Assembly: GCF_021502675.1 (NCBI RefSeq)
Contig: NZ_JAKFHA010000016.1
Location: 32,922 to 96,921, forward strand
DNA length: 64,000 nt
Direction of reading: 5' to 3'
From: Yinghuangia soli
GTDB lineage: Bacteria > Actinomycetota > Actinomycetes > Streptomycetales > Streptomycetaceae
Shown here: one piece after another, positions 8,690-17,226 of the stretch
Position numbering within the stretch: position 1 is the stretch's first letter
How the letters are laid out: every line of letters starts with the position of its first letter
Position numbers and translations under genes: made by a program
The notes under the pieces: model-generated
Databases searched by the model: none
Seen by the model: only the letters and a program-made list of their open reading frames with translations
What the model was told of the DNA's origin: nothing

Positions 8690-8916
8690 TGCCACCGGAA
8701 GAGGAACACCGCGTAGAGGTCCACCTGGACCGACTCCTCGCCGCCCGCGGCATGACCCTCACCCAACTCGCGGAGGAAGTAGGCGTGACCGTCGTCAACC
8801 TGTCGATCCTGAAGAACGGCAGGGCAAAGGCCATCCGGTTCTCGACCCTGACGGCCATCTGCCACGCCCTCGACTGCACCGTAGGCGACCTCCTCACCTG
8901 CCGCGACCCGCAGTGA
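8689..8916 (+). CDS. Small Xre-family (YozG-like) HTH regulator
   Basis: A 75-residue protein that is essentially one Cro/C1-type helix-turn-helix. The recognisable parts are the LTQLAEEVGVTVVNLSILKNG helices around residues 24-44 and the CDLTVGDLL-like end (CTVGDLLTC). Its start overlaps the stop of the DUF2975 gene, so production is translationally coupled. YozG-type proteins usually regulate their own operon. The strong inverted repeat just upstream of the pair is the obvious candidate site. Confidence 0.88.
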   Translation: MPPEEEHRVEVHLDRLLAARGMTLTQLAEEVGVTVVNLSILKNGRAKAIRFSTLTAICHALDCTVGDLLTCRDPQ

Positions 8917-8927
8917 ACGGAGGCCTG

Positions 8928-9458
8928 GTGAACCTTGAGTCGTTCCGCACCCTCATCGGCGAACCTCGACTGCGCCATGACGTCGACGCGGACTGGACGG
9001 AGTTCGAGAACGATTTCGACGTGCGCTTGCCGATGGACTACAAGGCGTTCGTCTCCAGCTACGGGCCGTGCATCCTGGGAGACGAACTGGTCCTCTTCCA
9101 CCCACGGGCCCCCGCCGGCCCTGACGCAGCGGACCTGCGCTGGAAGGTGGAATCGCACGTGTACGCCTACGAGTCCATGCGTGAATGGCATCCGCAAAGC
9201 ATCGATTTCGTGGCGTACCCACAAGCCGGCGGGTACTTTCCCATCGGCCATAACCACATGGGCGTGGGGTGGTTGGTCGCAGTCGAAGGCGCCGAGCACG
9301 CCAACGGCCCCGTGCTGCTCGACTACGGCGCCGATCAGCGGGAGTTGGATATGCCGTTTCTCGAGGTGCTCTACCGCGGCCTCCGCGGCGAGTTCAACGG
9401 CGAGATCTTCAGCGACACCGCCGTCGAGAACCCCACCTATCAGCTGCTCTGGCCGTAG
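8928..9458 (+). CDS. SUKH-family (SMI1/KNR4) protein, orphan immunity-like
   Basis: A 176-residue SMI1/KNR4-fold protein. The family hallmark is the LPxDYKxF segment (LPMDYKAFVSSYG) near residues 35-48, followed by the WLVAVEG-type strands. SUKH proteins are mostly immunity factors against polymorphic toxins, but stand-alone members are common. No toxin, secretion or polymorphic-toxin cassette is nearby, so an immunity role is unproven. GTG at 8928 is chosen with GGAGG just upstream; GTG at 8913 is an alternative. It lies 11 bases after the HTH gene and could be read from the same promoter. Confidence 0.75.
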   Translation: MNLESFRTLIGEPRLRHDVDADWTEFENDFDVRLPMDYKAFVSSYGPCILGDELVLFHPRAPAGPDAADLRWKVESHVYAYESMREWHPQSIDFVAYPQAGGYFPIGHNHMGVGWLVAVEGAEHANGPVLLDYGADQRELDMPFLEVLYRGLRGEFNGEIFSDTAVENPTYQLLWP

Positions 9459-9561
9459 CGCTCCGCTGCGCCCGGCGCTGCTGGGTGAGATCGAGCCGCT
9501 GCTGTTCGACGAGGAAGCACTGCGGCCGGCGCCCTGCGAACAGGTCTGGTTTCGAACCCTG

Positions 9562-11097
9562 TTACGCGCGGTTGAGGACTCTTGTGGCGCCTGCGGCTGC
9601 GGCGCCGGCGAGGATCCAGCCGAGGATGATCAAGGTGTACGCGACCCACTGGGCCCAGCCGCCGGGGTTCCAGGCGGCTTCCTGGCCGAAGGTGACGACC
9701 GGGAGCAGCAGGTCGACGGTGTAGAAGAAGGCGTTCCAGTGCGGGGCTTCGTCGGCCTTGATGGGGGTCGGGCGGTCGATGCTGAACGCGACCGTGCCTA
9801 TGGCGATCAGGGCGACGAGCCACGAGAGCGCGCGGGCGGGGCGGTAGCCGTAGCCGATGGCCGCGTCCTGGATGTGGCCCCAGATCCGGCCTGCGGGGCG
9901 GAGCGTCTCGCGGTTGCGGCGCTGCTTGGCCAGCAAGACGCTGCGCGCCTCCTCGTCCTGCCCCGAGGCCCGGTACGCCGTGGCGAGTTGTTCGTACGGC
10001 TGCGGTTCGTACTCCGGCGTCGCGTGCGCGAGCCAGGTGAGGCGCTGGTCGAGGGTCATCGGACGTGTGGACCGCAGCACGGTGTACGTCATGCCGCCGA
10101 TGGCGATGCGGCCCGCGTCCGGCCAGGTGTCCGGGGTGTCGGTAAGTGCACCGAACTGCGAGCCGCTCATCAGGATGCGGCCTTGCGGGTCGGGTGCGAT
10201 GACCAGTGACAACGTGCGTGCGGTGACGCGCCACATGGCGAGCGCCTCGTCGGGGTCCCGCAGGATCTCCGCCTGGTCGATGACGATCGCGTCGCCGAAC
10301 CGCGCGTCGTTGAGCCGTATCGAGCCGGTGGCGGCGAAGTGGTCGCTCAGATGCAGGGTCTGCTCGACGTACATGGACGCACCGTCGAGCGCCAAGTGCC
10401 GGAAGCCGCGGGAGTCCAAACCCGGCCGGGCGTCGATGCGGGCCCTGAAGAAGGTCACCCGGCCGCCGATCCGCGCGCTGCGCAGGCTGACCGTTCCGGT
10501 GGCGTGGAACGGGCCGTGCGCGCTCAGGTCGCGGTTGAGCTCCAGGCCGTCCGCGTTGATGGATCGGCCGTCGTCCATCGGGAAGATGCGGCTGCCGTGC
10601 AGCACCAGATCGGTGGCGACCTGGGCGTCGACCAGGTTGATGCCGTGCCGTATACGGCAGTTCGTGAGGCACAGGTCGCCGTCAACCCGCGCACGCCGCC
10701 CGCGGACCGCCTCGACCGAGCAGCCCATCAGGCGGATCGTCGACGTCGTCGCGTCGTTGAGGGTGACGCGCCCGTCGAAGTGGCAGCCGCGCAGCGCGAC
10801 ATACGCGTCCACGCGCGCACCGCGAAGGTGCAGGTTGCCGGTGATCCGCGCACCGACCAGGTCGAGGGCGGGCATACGCCCTGGCACCGACTCCGCTGCG
10901 CCGAGCAGCAAACGGCTCAACACCTCGGCCCGCACGGTACGTTCCGGCCCCCAATCGGCCCCGAACCGCCCCCGCGGAGTAGGCCAGTCCGACGCCTGCG
11001 GCCCCGCCACCGCCCCGAACGCACACTGCGTCCCGTTGCGGTACGCCTCCCAGACCCGCACTTCCGCAGGCGTCAGATCGTCAGGCAGGTCGGCCAC
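9562..11097 (-). CDS. Beta-helix membrane-anchored protein of unknown function
   Basis: About 511 residues. Residues roughly 70-300 contain many short strands of the pattern L-x-L-x-G/A-A-x-x, consistent with a pentapeptide-like right-handed beta-helix. A short helical region (about 345-400) resembles TPR-like helices. The C-terminus has two or three membrane helices around 430-450 and 485-505. Homologues in streptomycetes are often labelled membrane-associated oxidoreductase, but I see no cofactor motif to justify that. The GTG at 11097 is preferred over an upstream ATG at 11154 because a GGGGA lies 7 bases before it. Confidence 0.7.
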   Translation of the reverse strand: MADLPDDLTPAEVRVWEAYRNGTQCAFGAVAGPQASDWPTPRGRFGADWGPERTVRAEVLSRLLLGAAESVPGRMPALDLVGARITGNLHLRGARVDAYVALRGCHFDGRVTLNDATTSTIRLMGCSVEAVRGRRARVDGDLCLTNCRIRHGINLVDAQVATDLVLHGSRIFPMDDGRSINADGLELNRDLSAHGPFHATGTVSLRSARIGGRVTFFRARIDARPGLDSRGFRHLALDGASMYVEQTLHLSDHFAATGSIRLNDARFGDAIVIDQAEILRDPDEALAMWRVTARTLSLVIAPDPQGRILMSGSQFGALTDTPDTWPDAGRIAIGGMTYTVLRSTRPMTLDQRLTWLAHATPEYEPQPYEQLATAYRASGQDEEARSVLLAKQRRNRETLRPAGRIWGHIQDAAIGYGYRPARALSWLVALIAIGTVAFSIDRPTPIKADEAPHWNAFFYTVDLLLPVVTFGQEAAWNPGGWAQWVAYTLIILGWILAGAAAAGATRVLNRA

Positions 11098-11181
11098 GTG
11101 AAGTCCCCGTTGTCGTGTCGTACCGCGTGCGGTTGGCAGCCCCAAGATTGCCATCGCCGACGCGTCGGCGGCGCAGCCAGC

Positions 11182-11205
11182 GTGCCGGTGCCGGTGCCGG
11201 TGCCG
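11182..11205. repeat. Tandem hexamer GTGCCG, four copies
   Basis: Four exact consecutive copies of GTGCCG in the intergenic region between the beta-helix gene and the toxin-antitoxin pair. It is a short simple repeat with no function visible. Confidence 0.9.
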
Positions 11206-11294
11206 GAGGGAAGACGGGAACCGCTCGGCGAGCCCCGCTCTGGCCCGTGCAAGCTCGGGATCTGACGACGAAAGTGCCTGCGTCGAAGCTGAGT

Positions 11295-11352
11295 TGTCGC
11301 GACACGGAAGTGCCGGTCACTCGAAGGGCGGACAGCGACATGTGCATGTCGC
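11295..11352. promoter_or_regulatory. Candidate operator region of the toxin-antitoxin pair
   Basis: Two palindromes share the half-site GCGACA/TGTCGC: TGTCGCGACA (11295-11304) and GCGACATG-TG-CATGTCGC (11335-11352). Four half-sites within 60 bases, about 100 bases upstream of the toxin start, fit an autoregulatory operator for the Xre-type antitoxin. Confidence 0.45.
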
Positions 11353-11443
11353 CCAATGTGTTCATTCAACTGCGAAAGGTAATGATCGTCGCTACCGTCC
11401 CGCTCCGTGCCGCAGGTTGCCCCGGCGGATGAGGAGTGACAAC

Positions 11444-11818
11444 ATGGATGTTGTAGGCGGCGAGTTGTACGACGTCGAACTCGAGCCGGAGGTGGGGGAA
11501 TGGCTGTCCTCGCTGACGCCGAAGCAGTATCGCCAGGCACTGGAAGCCGTCGACTTTCTCGTCGACGCGCCGACCACGCTTGGCGAGCCCCACGCGCGCT
11601 ATCTGGGCAGTGGTCTGCGGGAGCTGAGACTGCGTGTGCATCCCCGGAACATGCGGCTGACCTACTGGCTGGCCCCAGGCAGGAGAATCGTCCTCTTGAC
11701 CGTGTTCCCCAAGACCAGAAGCCTCGAGCGGCGCGAGGTCGAACGCGCCCGTGCCGTCATGAAGGAGTGCCAAGCTGAACATCCACCGGCAACGCACTTC
11801 TGGGAACCAGACGCCTAG
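11444..11818 (+). CDS. HigB/RelE-superfamily toxin, putative mRNA interferase
   Basis: A 124-residue small basic protein of the HigB/Gp49-like branch of the RelE fold. Features are the N-terminal EVGEWLSSL helix, the GLRELRLRV strand with basic residues, and the NMRLTYWL and IVLLTVFPKT strands that end the fold. These toxins cleave ribosome-bound mRNA and are neutralised by the downstream Xre antitoxin. The ATG at 11444 has GAGGAG 7 bases upstream. The toxin-first order is typical of higBA-type loci. The gap to the antitoxin is 22 bases. Confidence 0.82.
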   Translation: MDVVGGELYDVELEPEVGEWLSSLTPKQYRQALEAVDFLVDAPTTLGEPHARYLGSGLRELRLRVHPRNMRLTYWLAPGRRIVLLTVFPKTRSLERREVERARAVMKECQAEHPPATHFWEPDA

Positions 11819-11840
11819 CACTGCAGGGAGAAGGCGAGCA

Positions 11841-12380
11841 ATGGCCACTGGAAAGAGGACAGTGCAGGCCGCAGAGAGTCCTTCGGCGCCCGGCGCGGCA
11901 TTGCGGAAACAGGTAGGGCTGTCGGGACGCCGTGCCCGCGCCTTGCGTTCGACGGCGCTGCCGACCGGCGGGACCGGGAGCGTCCCCGAAAATGTGCCCG
12001 CTGCCGAACAGGCACCAGCACCCGTCTCGCGCAGAACCGGCGGCAGCGGCCACGGCCGTTGGGACGTCAAGGCCGAAGTCACGGCGTTGGACGCCGCCGA
12101 GCGCGCCGAGTTCGATGCCACGCGGGCTGCCAGATTGTTCGGCGAAGCGGTCTACAACCTGCGTACTGCCAAGGGCTGGTCGCAGCGGAAGCTCGCAGAC
12201 GCGGCCGGCATGAAGCAGCAGTCGGTGTCGCGTATCGAAGAGAGCGCTTCTGCGCTGCCCACGCTGGCGGTGATCGCTAAGCTCGCGCGAGCCCTGGACG
12301 CCGATGCGCTGGTCAGGGTCCGAACAGGCGAGGACGAGGGGTTCGAGTTCACTTTGACCCCGCATCACGGAGCGGCGTGA
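11841..12380 (+). CDS. Xre-family HTH antitoxin with long N-terminal extension (HigA-like)
   Basis: A 179-residue protein. The C-terminal third is a clear Cro/C1 HTH with LRTAKGWSQRKLADAAG and QQSVSRIEE around residues 112-135, followed by a short DUF-like tail. The first 70 residues are Ala/Gly/Arg-rich, low-complexity and longer than in standard HigA proteins. A GGGAGAAGG ribosome-binding site favours the ATG used, yet an internal start remains possible. As partner of the upstream toxin it should bind the toxin and repress the operon. Confidence 0.8.
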   Translation: MATGKRTVQAAESPSAPGAALRKQVGLSGRRARALRSTALPTGGTGSVPENVPAAEQAPAPVSRRTGGSGHGRWDVKAEVTALDAAERAEFDATRAARLFGEAVYNLRTAKGWSQRKLADAAGMKQQSVSRIEESASALPTLAVIAKLARALDADALVRVRTGEDEGFEFTLTPHHGAA

Positions 12381-12414
12381 CCGGCGCCGCGCCGGTCAGT
12401 TGCGGACGGTCAGC

Positions 12415-13977
12415 TCAGTAATAGCCGCCGGGTTGGGTGTCGAGCCAGAGGGTCCACCACGAGTCCTCCGCTGCGGTTGCCGGGTCGGCGGTGGTGAGGC
12501 GGGTGCGGATGTCGGTGCGCCATTCCTCTCGGGCTGGCTCGTCGGCGAAGCCCTGCGGGGCGCGGTCGGCGGCGTCGGCTTCGACGATCAGGCAGGCGAC
12601 GAATGCGTCGAGGCCGGTGTTGCCGGGCTCGGCTTGGCCGTTGTGGACGATGAGCACCGCGCCGCTTGCGCCGTCGACCAGGACTACGTCGTCGCCGAGT
12701 GCGCCGATGTCGAACAGGCCTGGATGTTCGGGGTCTTCCTCGGGGCCGATGTCGGCCAGTCCGGGGGCGGCTTCGAACCAGCCGGAGCCGGGGAGTCCGG
12801 TTTCGGTCAGCGCCGTGCGGGCGCCGGGGTCGGTGATGCCGGCGGGGAGTACGTCTTCGGGGACGCGGACCCAGGGGCCGGCGAAGACTGTGGTCGGGAG
12901 CTGGGCGGAGGCGTGTGCGGAGTTGTCGGGGTCGGCGGACGGTCCGGTGCCGGGGGCGTCCGGGGTCATTGCCGCGATGCCGGGGGCGTCCAGGGTCATT
13001 GCCGCGATGCCGGTGGCGTCCGGGGCCATCGCCGCGATGCCGTGTGCGCCTGCGACGAGCAGTGCGCCGTCGTCGCGGTACGCCAGGAAGCGGACCGGAG
13101 CGCCGAGGTCCAGCGTCGCGAGGCGTTCGCCGGTGGCCGGGACTGCGCGGAAGACCTTGTCGTACGCGCACCAGGCGACGACGACTCCGTCCTCGTCGGT
13201 ACGCCGTAGGGTCACGTGCAGGGCGCCTTCGCGTTCGCCCAACTCCACGGCGGGAGAGGACTCCTGACCGGTCATCGGATTCCACAGCCGCAGGCTTCGA
13301 CTGCCGATGGCGGCAAGCACCGGGTCGCGTCCCGGCTCGGCGAGTACCGCCGCGGCGGCGGCCCGGCAGGGTTCGTGCGCCGTCCACTGCGCCACCTGCG
13401 TACCGGTCCGCAGCGCGAGGGTCTCGGCGGAGCCGTCGCGGTAGAGCACTGTGGCGTGCAGTTCGCCGTCTGCCGAGAAGGCAGTCACCGCCGTCAGCTG
13501 CGCCGCGTGCTGCCCGAGCGGGATCTCCGCGGTCTCGCCCGATTCGGGGTCCACGACCGCCAGACCGGCACCGCGCGACGGCAGTACGGCCAGGACGCCT
13601 CGCGCGTCGGCAGCCGCCGCCACGTACTCGCCGGTGCGTCCCGAGCCGGGCAGCGAACGGTGCTCGAAGGAGTCCGGCGCCACGATCTCGCCGGCACCCG
13701 AACGGTCGACCAGCACGATTACGGCATCGGAGGGGTTTGCCGCGCCCGCGCTGCCGACCAGTACGTGTCCGAGGCCGGTACGCGTCCCCGGCCCGAAAGG
13801 CTCGCCCGTGCCCGCGTCGTACACCCGGATCAGCCCCGACTCGGCCGCGGTCACCACCGCCGCCTCGCCCTTCCGCACGGTCAGCGCACCCGCGACGACC
13901 GACCCCGGCCAGGCCCCGGACCGGCGCCGTGCCGCAGGCCCCCAGTGCGCCCACGAAGCGCCGTCCAGGATTGCCAT
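12415..13977 (-). CDS. Beta-propeller-like (WD40-type) protein with internal 10-residue repeats
   Basis: A 520-residue protein built of WD40/PQQ-like strand repeats, such as [13 protein letters not shown] near 50 and [13 protein letters not shown] near 230. Around residues 313-342 it carries three copies of a GIAAMxxDAx decapeptide encoded by a 30-bp tandem repeat. The last 70 residues, ending [14 protein letters not shown], form a separate small region. No enzyme motif is visible. It may be a scaffold or a contact-dependent immunity-type protein, but that is a guess. The ATG is well supported by GGGAGGGG 6 bases upstream. It is divergent from hisD. Confidence 0.7.
   Translation of the reverse strand: MAILDGASWAHWGPAARRRSGAWPGSVVAGALTVRKGEAAVVTAAESGLIRVYDAGTGEPFGPGTRTGLGHVLVGSAGAANPSDAVIVLVDRSGAGEIVAPDSFEHRSLPGSGRTGEYVAAAADARGVLAVLPSRGAGLAVVDPESGETAEIPLGQHAAQLTAVTAFSADGELHATVLYRDGSAETLALRTGTQVAQWTAHEPCRAAAAAVLAEPGRDPVLAAIGSRSLRLWNPMTGQESSPAVELGEREGALHVTLRRTDEDGVVVAWCAYDKVFRAVPATGERLATLDLGAPVRFLAYRDDGALLVAGAHGIAAMAPDATGIAAMTLDAPGIAAMTPDAPGTGPSADPDNSAHASAQLPTTVFAGPWVRVPEDVLPAGITDPGARTALTETGLPGSGWFEAAPGLADIGPEEDPEHPGLFDIGALGDDVVLVDGASGAVLIVHNGQAEPGNTGLDAFVACLIVEADAADRAPQGFADEPAREEWRTDIRTRLTTADPATAAEDSWWTLWLDTQPGGYY
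12949..13038. repeat. 30-bp in-frame tandem repeat, three copies
   Basis: Three consecutive 30-base units (12949-12978, 12979-13008, 13009-13038) differ at only a few positions and encode a GIAAM-containing decapeptide within the propeller-like protein. A fourth, degenerate unit begins at 13039. Confidence 0.9.
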
Positions 13978-14136
13978 GCCCTGCCCCTCCCGGCGTCCGA
14001 GGGCTGTTCACGCTGCGTATCGGCCGCCTCGCCCGGACGCGATCGTCACACGCGTACCAGAGGCACCGTACGCCGTGTGACGCGTCTCACGTTGCCCCGA
14101 TGTGCCGTCTCACCACGCGACACGCGCAGTCCTCTA

Positions 14137-14163
14137 TGTAGGGCGCTCCCTACACTGGGACAG
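14137..14163 (+). promoter_or_regulatory. his operon promoter: leaderless -10 element inside an inverted repeat
   Basis: TACACT (14151-14156) lies 7 bases before the hisD GTG, so transcription is predicted to begin at or next to the start codon. It overlaps the dyad TGTAGGG-N4-CCCTACA (14137-14154), which would let a repressor occlude the -10 region. No clear -35 consensus is visible. Confidence 0.55.
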
Positions 14164-15492
14164 GTGATCTCCCGTATCGATCTGCGCGGCGCCGCCGGTC
14201 GGGCTGTCCTGGACAGCCCCGCGGCCCTGCGCGACGTGATGCCCCGTGCCGAGTTCGACGTCGAGGCGGCCCTGGAGTCGGTCCGCCCCATCTGCGCCGA
14301 CGTGCATCATCGCGGGGTCGAGGCGCTGATCGAGATCACCGAGCGCTTCGACGGCGTACGCCTCACCGACATCCGGGTCCCCGCCGACGCCATCGCCCGT
14401 GCCCTCGAGGAGCTGGACCCCAAGGTCCGCGCCGCACTCGAGGAGACCATCCGCCGCGCCCGCATCGTGCACCGCGACCAGCGCCGCACCGACACGACCA
14501 CGCAGGTCGCGCCGGGCGGCACGGTCACCGAGCGCTGGGTCCCGGTGGAGCGCGTCGGCCTGTACGTGCCGGGCGGCCGGGCGGTCTACCCGTCGTCCGT
14601 CGTCATGAACGTCGTCCCGGCCCAGGAGGCCGGCGTCGAGTCCCTGGCGGTCTCGTCGCCGCCGCAGAAGGAGTTCGGCGGCCTGCCGCACCCGACGATC
14701 CTGGCCGCGTGCGCGCTGCTCGGCGTCGACGAGGTGTACGCGGTCGGCGGCGCCCAGGCCGTCGCGATGTTCGCGTACGGCGCGGGCCCCTGCGCGCCCG
14801 TCAACCTGGTCACCGGCCCCGGCAACATCTACGTCACCTCCGCCAAGCGCCTGCTCAAGGGCCGCATCGGCATCGACTCCGAGGCCGGCCCCACCGAGAT
14901 CGCGGTGCTCGCGGACGCCACCGCCGACCCGGTCCACGTGGCCGCCGACCTGATCAGCCAGGCCGAGCACGACCCGCTGGCCGCGTCCGTCCTGGTCACC
15001 GACTCGGCCGAACTGGCCGACGCGGTCGAGGCCGAGCTGGCCACCCAGGTCGCCGCGACCAAGCATGTCGAGCGCGTCACCACCGCGCTGTCCGGGCGGC
15101 AGTCCGGCATCGTGCTGGTCGACTCGGTCGGCGACGGCCTCAAGGTGGTCGACGCATACGCCGCCGAGCACCTGGAGATCCAGACCGCGGACGCTGCCGC
15201 GGTGGCCGCCCGGGTGCGCAATGCCGGTGCGATCTTCGTCGGCCCGTGGGCGCCCGTCTCGCTCGGCGACTACTGCGCGGGCTCGAACCACGTGCTGCCC
15301 ACCGGCGGCTGCGCGTGCCACAGCTCGGGCCTGTCCGTGCAGTCCTTCCTGCGCGGCATCCACGTCATCGACTACAGCGAGAGCGCACTCGCCGAGGTCG
15401 CGCACCACGTCGTCAACCTCGCCGAGGCCGAGGACCTGCCCGGCCACGGTGCCGCCATCAAGGCGCGTTTCGGATGGGCGGTTCCCGAGTGA
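14164..15492 (+). CDS. hisD: Histidinol dehydrogenase
   Basis: Catalyses the last two steps of histidine synthesis, L-histidinol to L-histidine with 2 NAD+. The 442-residue length is normal. Seen motifs are the nucleotide/substrate region [14 protein letters not shown] (around 123-136), the [12 protein letters not shown] signature (around 218-229), and zinc/substrate ligands in SQAEHD and [11 protein letters not shown]. The GTG start gives VISRIDLRG, the usual actinobacterial N-terminus. There is no proper Shine-Dalgarno, and a TACACT element ends 7 bases upstream, so the mRNA is probably leaderless. First gene of the his operon; its stop overlaps hisC. Confidence 0.96.
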   Translation: MISRIDLRGAAGRAVLDSPAALRDVMPRAEFDVEAALESVRPICADVHHRGVEALIEITERFDGVRLTDIRVPADAIARALEELDPKVRAALEETIRRARIVHRDQRRTDTTTQVAPGGTVTERWVPVERVGLYVPGGRAVYPSSVVMNVVPAQEAGVESLAVSSPPQKEFGGLPHPTILAACALLGVDEVYAVGGAQAVAMFAYGAGPCAPVNLVTGPGNIYVTSAKRLLKGRIGIDSEAGPTEIAVLADATADPVHVAADLISQAEHDPLAASVLVTDSAELADAVEAELATQVAATKHVERVTTALSGRQSGIVLVDSVGDGLKVVDAYAAEHLEIQTADAAAVAARVRNAGAIFVGPWAPVSLGDYCAGSNHVLPTGGCACHSSGLSVQSFLRGIHVIDYSESALAEVAHHVVNLAEAEDLPGHGAAIKARFGWAVPE

Positions 15493-16631
15493 CCGGCACG
15501 ACCCCTTCCACCTCCGCTGCCGCGGCCGTACGGATCGACGATCTGCCGATCCGCGATGAGCTGCGCGGCCAATCGCCTTACGGCGCACCGCAGTTGCACG
15601 TCCCGGTACGCCTCAACACCAACGAGAACCCGTACCCGCTGCCCGACGAGCTGGTCGACCGCATCGCCGAGCGCGTCGCGGACGCCGCGCGCGAGCTCAA
15701 CCGCTACCCGGACCGCGACGCGGCCGAGCTGCGCACCAAGCTCGCCGCGTACCTCTCCGAGACCGGCGGCGTCGAGCTGGGCACCGCCAACGTGTGGGCG
15801 GCCAACGGCTCCAACGAGGTGCTGCAGCAGCTGCTCCAGGCCTTCGGCGGCCCCGGCCGCACCGCGCTGGGCTTCGACCCGTCGTACTCGATGCACGCGC
15901 TCATCGCGCGCGGCACCGGCACCGACTGGATCTCCGGCACCCGCCGCCCGGACTACTCGATCGACCTCGGCGAGGCGCTCGCCGCCATCGCCGAGCACCG
16001 GCCGAACGTCGTCTTCCTGTGCTCGCCGAACAACCCGACCGGCACCGCGCTGGACCCCGCGGTGGTCGAGGCGGTGTACGACGCGGCCCAGGCGGCCCGC
16101 CCTTCGCTCGTCATCCTGGACGAGGCGTACATCGAGTTCTCGCACGGCGTCTCGCTCCTGACGCTGCTCGAGGGCCGGCCGAACCTGGTCGTCTCGCGCA
16201 CGATGTCGAAGGCCTTCGGCGCCGCCGGCCTGCGCCTCGGCTACTTGGCCGCGGACCCTGCGGTGGTGGACGCGGTCCAGCTGGTGCGCCTGCCGTACCA
16301 CCTCTCCGCGGTCACCCAGGCCACCGCACTGGCCTGCCTGGAGCACACCGGGACGCTGCTCGGGTACGTCGCGGAGCTCAAGCAGCAGCGCGACCGCATC
16401 GTCGCCGAACTGACCGGCATGGGCTGCGAAGTCACCGCGTCCGACGCGAACTTCGTGCAGTTCGGCCGCTTCGAGGATGCGCACGCCGTGTGGCAGGCGA
16501 TCCTCGACCACGGCGTCCTGGTCCGCGACAACGGAGTCCCCGGGATGCTGCGGGTCACCGCGGGCACCGATGCCGAGAACACCGCGTTCCTGGACGCGAT
16601 GCGCGCCGTACTGAAGGAGATCAACCGATGA
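15489..16631 (+). CDS. hisC: Histidinol-phosphate aminotransferase
   Basis: PLP-dependent enzyme converting imidazole-acetol phosphate and glutamate to histidinol phosphate. It is 380 residues, a fold-type I class II aminotransferase. Visible are the [10 protein letters not shown]-terminal motif, [15 protein letters not shown] (PLP aspartate) and the Schiff-base lysine in SRTMSKAFG with the downstream GLRLGY arginine. The GTG start overlaps the hisD stop (GTGA), so it is translationally coupled. Its own stop overlaps hisB. Confidence 0.95.
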   Translation: MTGTTPSTSAAAAVRIDDLPIRDELRGQSPYGAPQLHVPVRLNTNENPYPLPDELVDRIAERVADAARELNRYPDRDAAELRTKLAAYLSETGGVELGTANVWAANGSNEVLQQLLQAFGGPGRTALGFDPSYSMHALIARGTGTDWISGTRRPDYSIDLGEALAAIAEHRPNVVFLCSPNNPTGTALDPAVVEAVYDAAQAARPSLVILDEAYIEFSHGVSLLTLLEGRPNLVVSRTMSKAFGAAGLRLGYLAADPAVVDAVQLVRLPYHLSAVTQATALACLEHTGTLLGYVAELKQQRDRIVAELTGMGCEVTASDANFVQFGRFEDAHAVWQAILDHGVLVRDNGVPGMLRVTAGTDAENTAFLDAMRAVLKEINR

Positions 16632-17224
16632 CCCGGATCGGCCGCGTCGAACGCGCCACGAAAGAGACCTCCGTCCTCGTCGAGGTGAACCTCGACGGTT
16701 CCGGCCGGGTGGACGTCGCGACCGGCGTCGGCTTCTTCGACCACATGCTCGACCAGCTGGGCAAGCACGGCCTGTTCGACCTCACCGTCAAGACCGACGG
16801 CGACCTGCACATCGACTCGCACCACACCATCGAGGACACCGCGCTGGCGCTGGGCGGCGCGTTCCGCCAGGCGCTCGGCGACAAGGCGGGCATCCGCCGC
16901 TTCGCGAACGCGTCGGTGCCGCTGGACGAGGCGCTCGCGCAGGTCACGGTCGACCTGTCGGGGCGGCCGTACCTGGTGCACAGCGAGCCCGAGGGCATGG
17001 CGCCGATGATCGGGACCGCGTACGACACGACGCTGACGCGGCACATCCTGGAGTCGTTCGTGGCGCAGGCGCAGATCTGCCTCCACGTGCACGTGCCCTA
17101 TGGGCGCAACGCGCACCACATCGTCGAAGCGCAGTTCAAGGCGCTCGCCCGGGCGCTGTCCGACGCGTGCGTGCTGGACCCGCGGCGCGCGGGCGTGATC
17201 CCGTCGACGAAGGGCGCGCTGTAG
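16628..17224 (+). CDS. hisB: Imidazoleglycerol-phosphate dehydratase
   Basis: Monofunctional dehydratase of 198 residues; the HisN phosphatase domain found in enterobacteria is absent, as usual for actinobacteria. Metal-binding histidines appear in the two family motifs, [14 protein letters not shown] (about 60-73) and [14 protein letters not shown] (about 159-172), plus FFDHMLDQ at 37-44. The ATG overlaps the hisC stop. The phosphatase step (HisN) must be encoded elsewhere. Confidence 0.95.
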   Translation: MTRIGRVERATKETSVLVEVNLDGSGRVDVATGVGFFDHMLDQLGKHGLFDLTVKTDGDLHIDSHHTIEDTALALGGAFRQALGDKAGIRRFANASVPLDEALAQVTVDLSGRPYLVHSEPEGMAPMIGTAYDTTLTRHILESFVAQAQICLHVHVPYGRNAHHIVEAQFKALARALSDACVLDPRRAGVIPSTKGAL

Positions 17225-17226
17225 GG

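Larger units (their letters stand above)
11098..11443. other. Divergent intergenic region with palindromes and a hexamer repeat
   Basis: This 346-base stretch separates the beta-helix gene from the toxin-antitoxin pair and holds no convincing gene. It contains four copies of GTGCCG at 11182-11205 and two palindromes at 11295-11304 and 11335-11352, described separately. GTG and ATG codons in the 11290-11430 stretch lie in frames without ribosome-binding sites. Confidence 0.7.

Noticed and set aside
11098-11154. An upstream ATG for the beta-helix gene
   Set aside because: The added 19 residues are not supported by a ribosome-binding site, while the GTG at 11097 has one.
12949-13038. The 30-bp repeat as a CRISPR array
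   Set aside because: The units are directly adjacent with no spacers, in frame within a coding region, and no cas genes are present.
5360-13977. The accessory pocket as a prophage or integrative element
   Set aside because: No integrase, transposase, phage structural gene or attachment repeat was found.
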